Origin: Bacteroides sp. 51
GTDB taxonomy: Bacteria > Bacteroidota > Bacteroidia > Bacteroidales > Bacteroidaceae
Assembly (NCBI RefSeq): GCF_010500965.1
Contig: NZ_QVMI01000001.1
Span: 308,442-372,441 of the forward strand
Direction: 5' to 3'
Length of the DNA: 64,000 nucleotides
Shown here one piece after another: positions 62,086 through 64,000 of this stretch. The notes under the pieces are model-generated. The model saw only the letters and a list, made by a program, of their open reading frames with translations, made no database searches and had not been told where the DNA came from. The translations under genes were made by a program, and so were the position numbers. Every line of letters starts with the position of its first letter. Position 1 is the first letter of the stretch.

Positions 62086-63007
62086 ACTCAGACATGTTTT
62101 TGATGTAAGGGAGTTCTACAAGATCTGTAAAGCGATAGAACTTCTCTGCGTTGCGTCCCAGAAACTGGGCTTTTTCTTCTTCCGTCATCAGGTTGGACTT
62201 GACTACAAAGTCATAAGACATGCGGTAGGTCACGGCCGTAATGGTGCGCGGATAGTCCGAGCCCCACATCAGCTTGTCTATACCCACAAGGTCGGCCGCC
62301 TCTTTAATGGCAACCACTGCTCCGCGGAAAGGATAGAACTCGTCATTGAACAACCAGGTGATACCCCCGGATTCTATGCGCACGTTCTTATGCCGGGCCA
62401 GTTTGATTTGTTCCAGCCAGTCGGGACGGTTCACCATTCCGAAGTGTCCGATAGCGATGCGTAGCTTGGGGCATTCGGCGATGATTTCTTCCATCTCGGC
62501 AACTTGCGCGGCGCCATCGGCAAGGTCGACAGAGAACAGGATATCTTTCTCTTCCATCAAGCGGAACATCTTCATCATTTCATCGGAAGTAAGATATACT
62601 CTGCCATCGGGTAATAAAAGACGCTGGGCGGGTATCTTGATGGCAGAGAAACCTTGTTTGATCAGTTCTTCTGCATGAGTAAAGTATCCGGGTCGGCGGG
62701 CGTCGACCATACCGCAACAAAGGAAGCGGTTGGGGTATTTCTGTTGCACCTCCCACAAATATTCGTTCTGTAAACCGTCGATATATTCCTGCGTGATCAC
62801 GGCAGCAGATACCTGGGCGTAATTCATATTGGAGAGGAATATCTCTGCCGTGTTCCGTCCGTCGATGATAAACGGTGGAACCATCTGGCGTACCTCACCC
62901 ATGAATAGCGACTTGCCGCCTTCCTGGGTTTTAATTTTTAACCCATCGACCTCGGTGTCCTGATGTAGCCAAAGGTGGGCATGGGCATCTATTATTTTGT
63001 AATTCAT
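62084..63007 (-). CDS. Amidohydrolase family protein (AMDH2 type)
   Basis: 307 residues of the TIM-barrel metal-dependent hydrolase superfamily. The N-terminal HxH metal site is IIDAHAHLWLH, the strand-five or -six His is IAIGHFGMVNRPDWL, and the end site Asp is LMWGSDYPRT. The AMDH2 group includes lactonases of sugar-acid pathways and decarboxylases. The neighbouring zinc alcohol dehydrogenase starts 19 bp upstream on the same strand, so the pair may form an oxidation-plus-lactonase step for a sugar such as fucose or rhamnose; this is inference. Confidence 0.88.
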   Translation of the reverse strand: MNYKIIDAHAHLWLHQDTEVDGLKIKTQEGGKSLFMGEVRQMVPPFIIDGRNTAEIFLSNMNYAQVSAAVITQEYIDGLQNEYLWEVQQKYPNRFLCCGMVDARRPGYFTHAEELIKQGFSAIKIPAQRLLLPDGRVYLTSDEMMKMFRLMEEKDILFSVDLADGAAQVAEMEEIIAECPKLRIAIGHFGMVNRPDWLEQIKLARHKNVRIESGGITWLFNDEFYPFRGAVVAIKEAADLVGIDKLMWGSDYPRTITAVTYRMSYDFVVKSNLMTEEEKAQFLGRNAEKFYRFTDLVELPYIKNMSE

Positions 63008-63026
63008 AAGTTAGGATTAAATAAAC

Positions 63027-64000
63027 TTAAAACCGAACCAATATCCGGAACACCTTTCCGGGGTTTGCTGCCCAACCATCTAGTGCTTCCTTGGCTTGTT
63101 CGGGGGCGTAAACACCGCTGATAAACTTCTCAACCACATCCGGGTCGCGCTTTACATACTCAATAACAGCGCGGAAATCTTCGGGCATGGCATTCCGTGA
63201 ACCGCGGATATCCATCTCTTTCATTACGAAATACTTCGTTTCGAAAGCAATCTCGGTTTTAGCATACCCAATGCACACCACACGCCCTGTAAAGGCGACT
63301 TCATTAATCGCCATCTGGTAAGTAGCAGGAGCACCTACGGCTTCGATAACCACATCGGGGCCTGCGCCGTTCGTCATTTCCTGCAAACGGGCATGCACAT
63401 CTTCGGTCACTGAGTTAATCGTGTAATGTGCACCGAGTTGCTTGGCTAGTGCCAGTTTCTCATCGTCTACATCCACGGCTATCACCCGTGCACCACGCAG
63501 GGCGGCACGCACAAGAGCGCCGATGCCGATCATACCGCAACCTACCACCATGACGATATCGAGATCGGTCACCTGTGCGCGGGATACGGCATGGAAGCCC
63601 ACGCTCATAGGTTCCACCAAAGCAAACTGGCGGGGAGTCAACGCATTGTCTACAATCACCTTTTGCCAGGGCACAGCTTTATACTCGCACATAGCTCCAT
63701 CGCGCTGCACGCCAAACGTCTGGTTAAACTGGCACGCATTCGGGCGACCGTTACGGCACGACGGACAATCTCCGCAACTGGTATATGGGTTCACCGTACA
63801 AGACATACCGGGCCGAATGCTTTCAGGAACACCTTCGCCAACAGCTTCCACCATCGCCCCAATCTCATGACCGGGGATAACGGGTAGTTTCACCATCGGA
63901 TTCTTGCCCAGATAGGTGTTCAGGTCCGAACCACAGAATCCAACGTACCCGATCTTCACTAATACCTCGCCGGCACCAGCCTGAGGCTTTTCTCTTTCTA
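63027..64000 (-). CDS. Zinc-dependent alcohol/sugar dehydrogenase (5' end outside window)
   Basis: The frame continues past GTG 63959 to the window edge ([20 protein letters not shown]), so the true start lies beyond 64000. Medium-chain dehydrogenase marks are the catalytic zinc site [11 protein letters not shown] and GHEIG, the structural zinc Cys set [15 protein letters not shown], and the NAD(P) motif [16 protein letters not shown]. About 324 residues are present of a usual 340-350. It lies 19 bp upstream of the amidohydrolase and is probably co-transcribed. The substrate is not defined. Confidence 0.93.
   Translation of the reverse strand, partial: EREKPQAGAGEVLVKIGYVGFCGSDLNTYLGKNPMVKLPVIPGHEIGAMVEAVGEGVPESIRPGMSCTVNPYTSCGDCPSCRNGRPNACQFNQTFGVQRDGAMCEYKAVPWQKVIVDNALTPRQFALVEPMSVGFHAVSRAQVTDLDIVMVVGCGMIGIGALVRAALRGARVIAVDVDDEKLALAKQLGAHYTINSVTEDVHARLQEMTNGAGPDVVIEAVGAPATYQMAINEVAFTGRVVCIGYAKTEIAFETKYFVMKEMDIRGSRNAMPEDFRAVIEYVKRDPDVVEKFISGVYAPEQAKEALDGWAANPGKVFRILVRF

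Overview
The window looks like chromosomal DNA of a Bacteroidales bacterium, most plausibly Parabacteroides, Dysgonomonas or a close relative. I place it by gene content, not by a database search. The content includes DUF4294, LruC, DUF3575, DUF3868 and DUF5119 proteins, lipoprotein fimbrillins, an frdCAB operon with a fused cytochrome b, almost no Shine-Dalgarno sequences, and promoters of the Bacteroidota type (TTTG, about 20 bp, TAnnTTTG). No tRNA, rRNA, CRISPR array, intact insertion sequence or prophage was seen.

Layout. 0-5 kb: the 3' end of leuS, a YitT transporter, rdgB, a membrane protein and nadA. 5.1-5.5 kb: an AT-rich divergent gap with a helically spaced cluster of DnaA-box-like 9-mers. 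5.5-15 kb: a SpoU methyltransferase, a GH30 glycosidase, a DUF4294 protein, a helix-hairpin-helix outer-membrane protein, a radical SAM protein, a flavin reductase, a SulP transporter and rubrerythrin. 15-20.7 kb: an LruC lipoprotein, a frameshifted gene, nadB and an MFS transporter. 21.3-26.7 kb: a PH-like membrane protein, lpdA-dacB (translationally coupled), a quinol monooxygenase-like protein, an ACP phosphodiesterase-like protein and a membrane protein. 27.7-51.2 kb: a 12-gene, one-direction cluster of about 23.5 kb for a type V (Bacteroidia) pilus. 51.5-55 kb: frdCAB. 55-64 kb: a GNAT acetyltransferase, a lipoprotein serpin, small hydrophilic proteins, a TPR sensor histidine kinase, a sugar acetyltransferase, an amidohydrolase and a partial zinc alcohol dehydrogenase.

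The pilus cluster is the most remarkable part. It opens with a 1708-residue lipoprotein made of one N-terminal fimbrillin module and six further modules; the first three of these are each exactly 228 residues long. Two two-module fimbrillins, one single-module fimbrillin and five fimbrillin-GLUG fusion proteins follow. The cluster ends with a DUF5119 anchor-like lipoprotein, a DUF3575 protein and a DUF3868/OmpA-like protein. All nine structural lipoproteins carry an Arg at residues 46-54, 23-32 residues after the lipobox Cys. This is where P. gingivalis fimbrillins are cut by an Arg-protease. The anchor candidate lacks that Arg. The giant protein has the site only once, so its seven modules should stay covalently joined: a pre-fused stretch of pilus shaft.

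Intergenic DNA is rich in small repeats. I see two families of interspersed palindromes (one apparently inserted in frame into dacB), heptamer repeats on both sides of the YitT gene, two unrelated arrays with an exact 22-bp period, and several long perfect hairpins. Two probable coding remnants differ from an open frame by one base in an A/T run.
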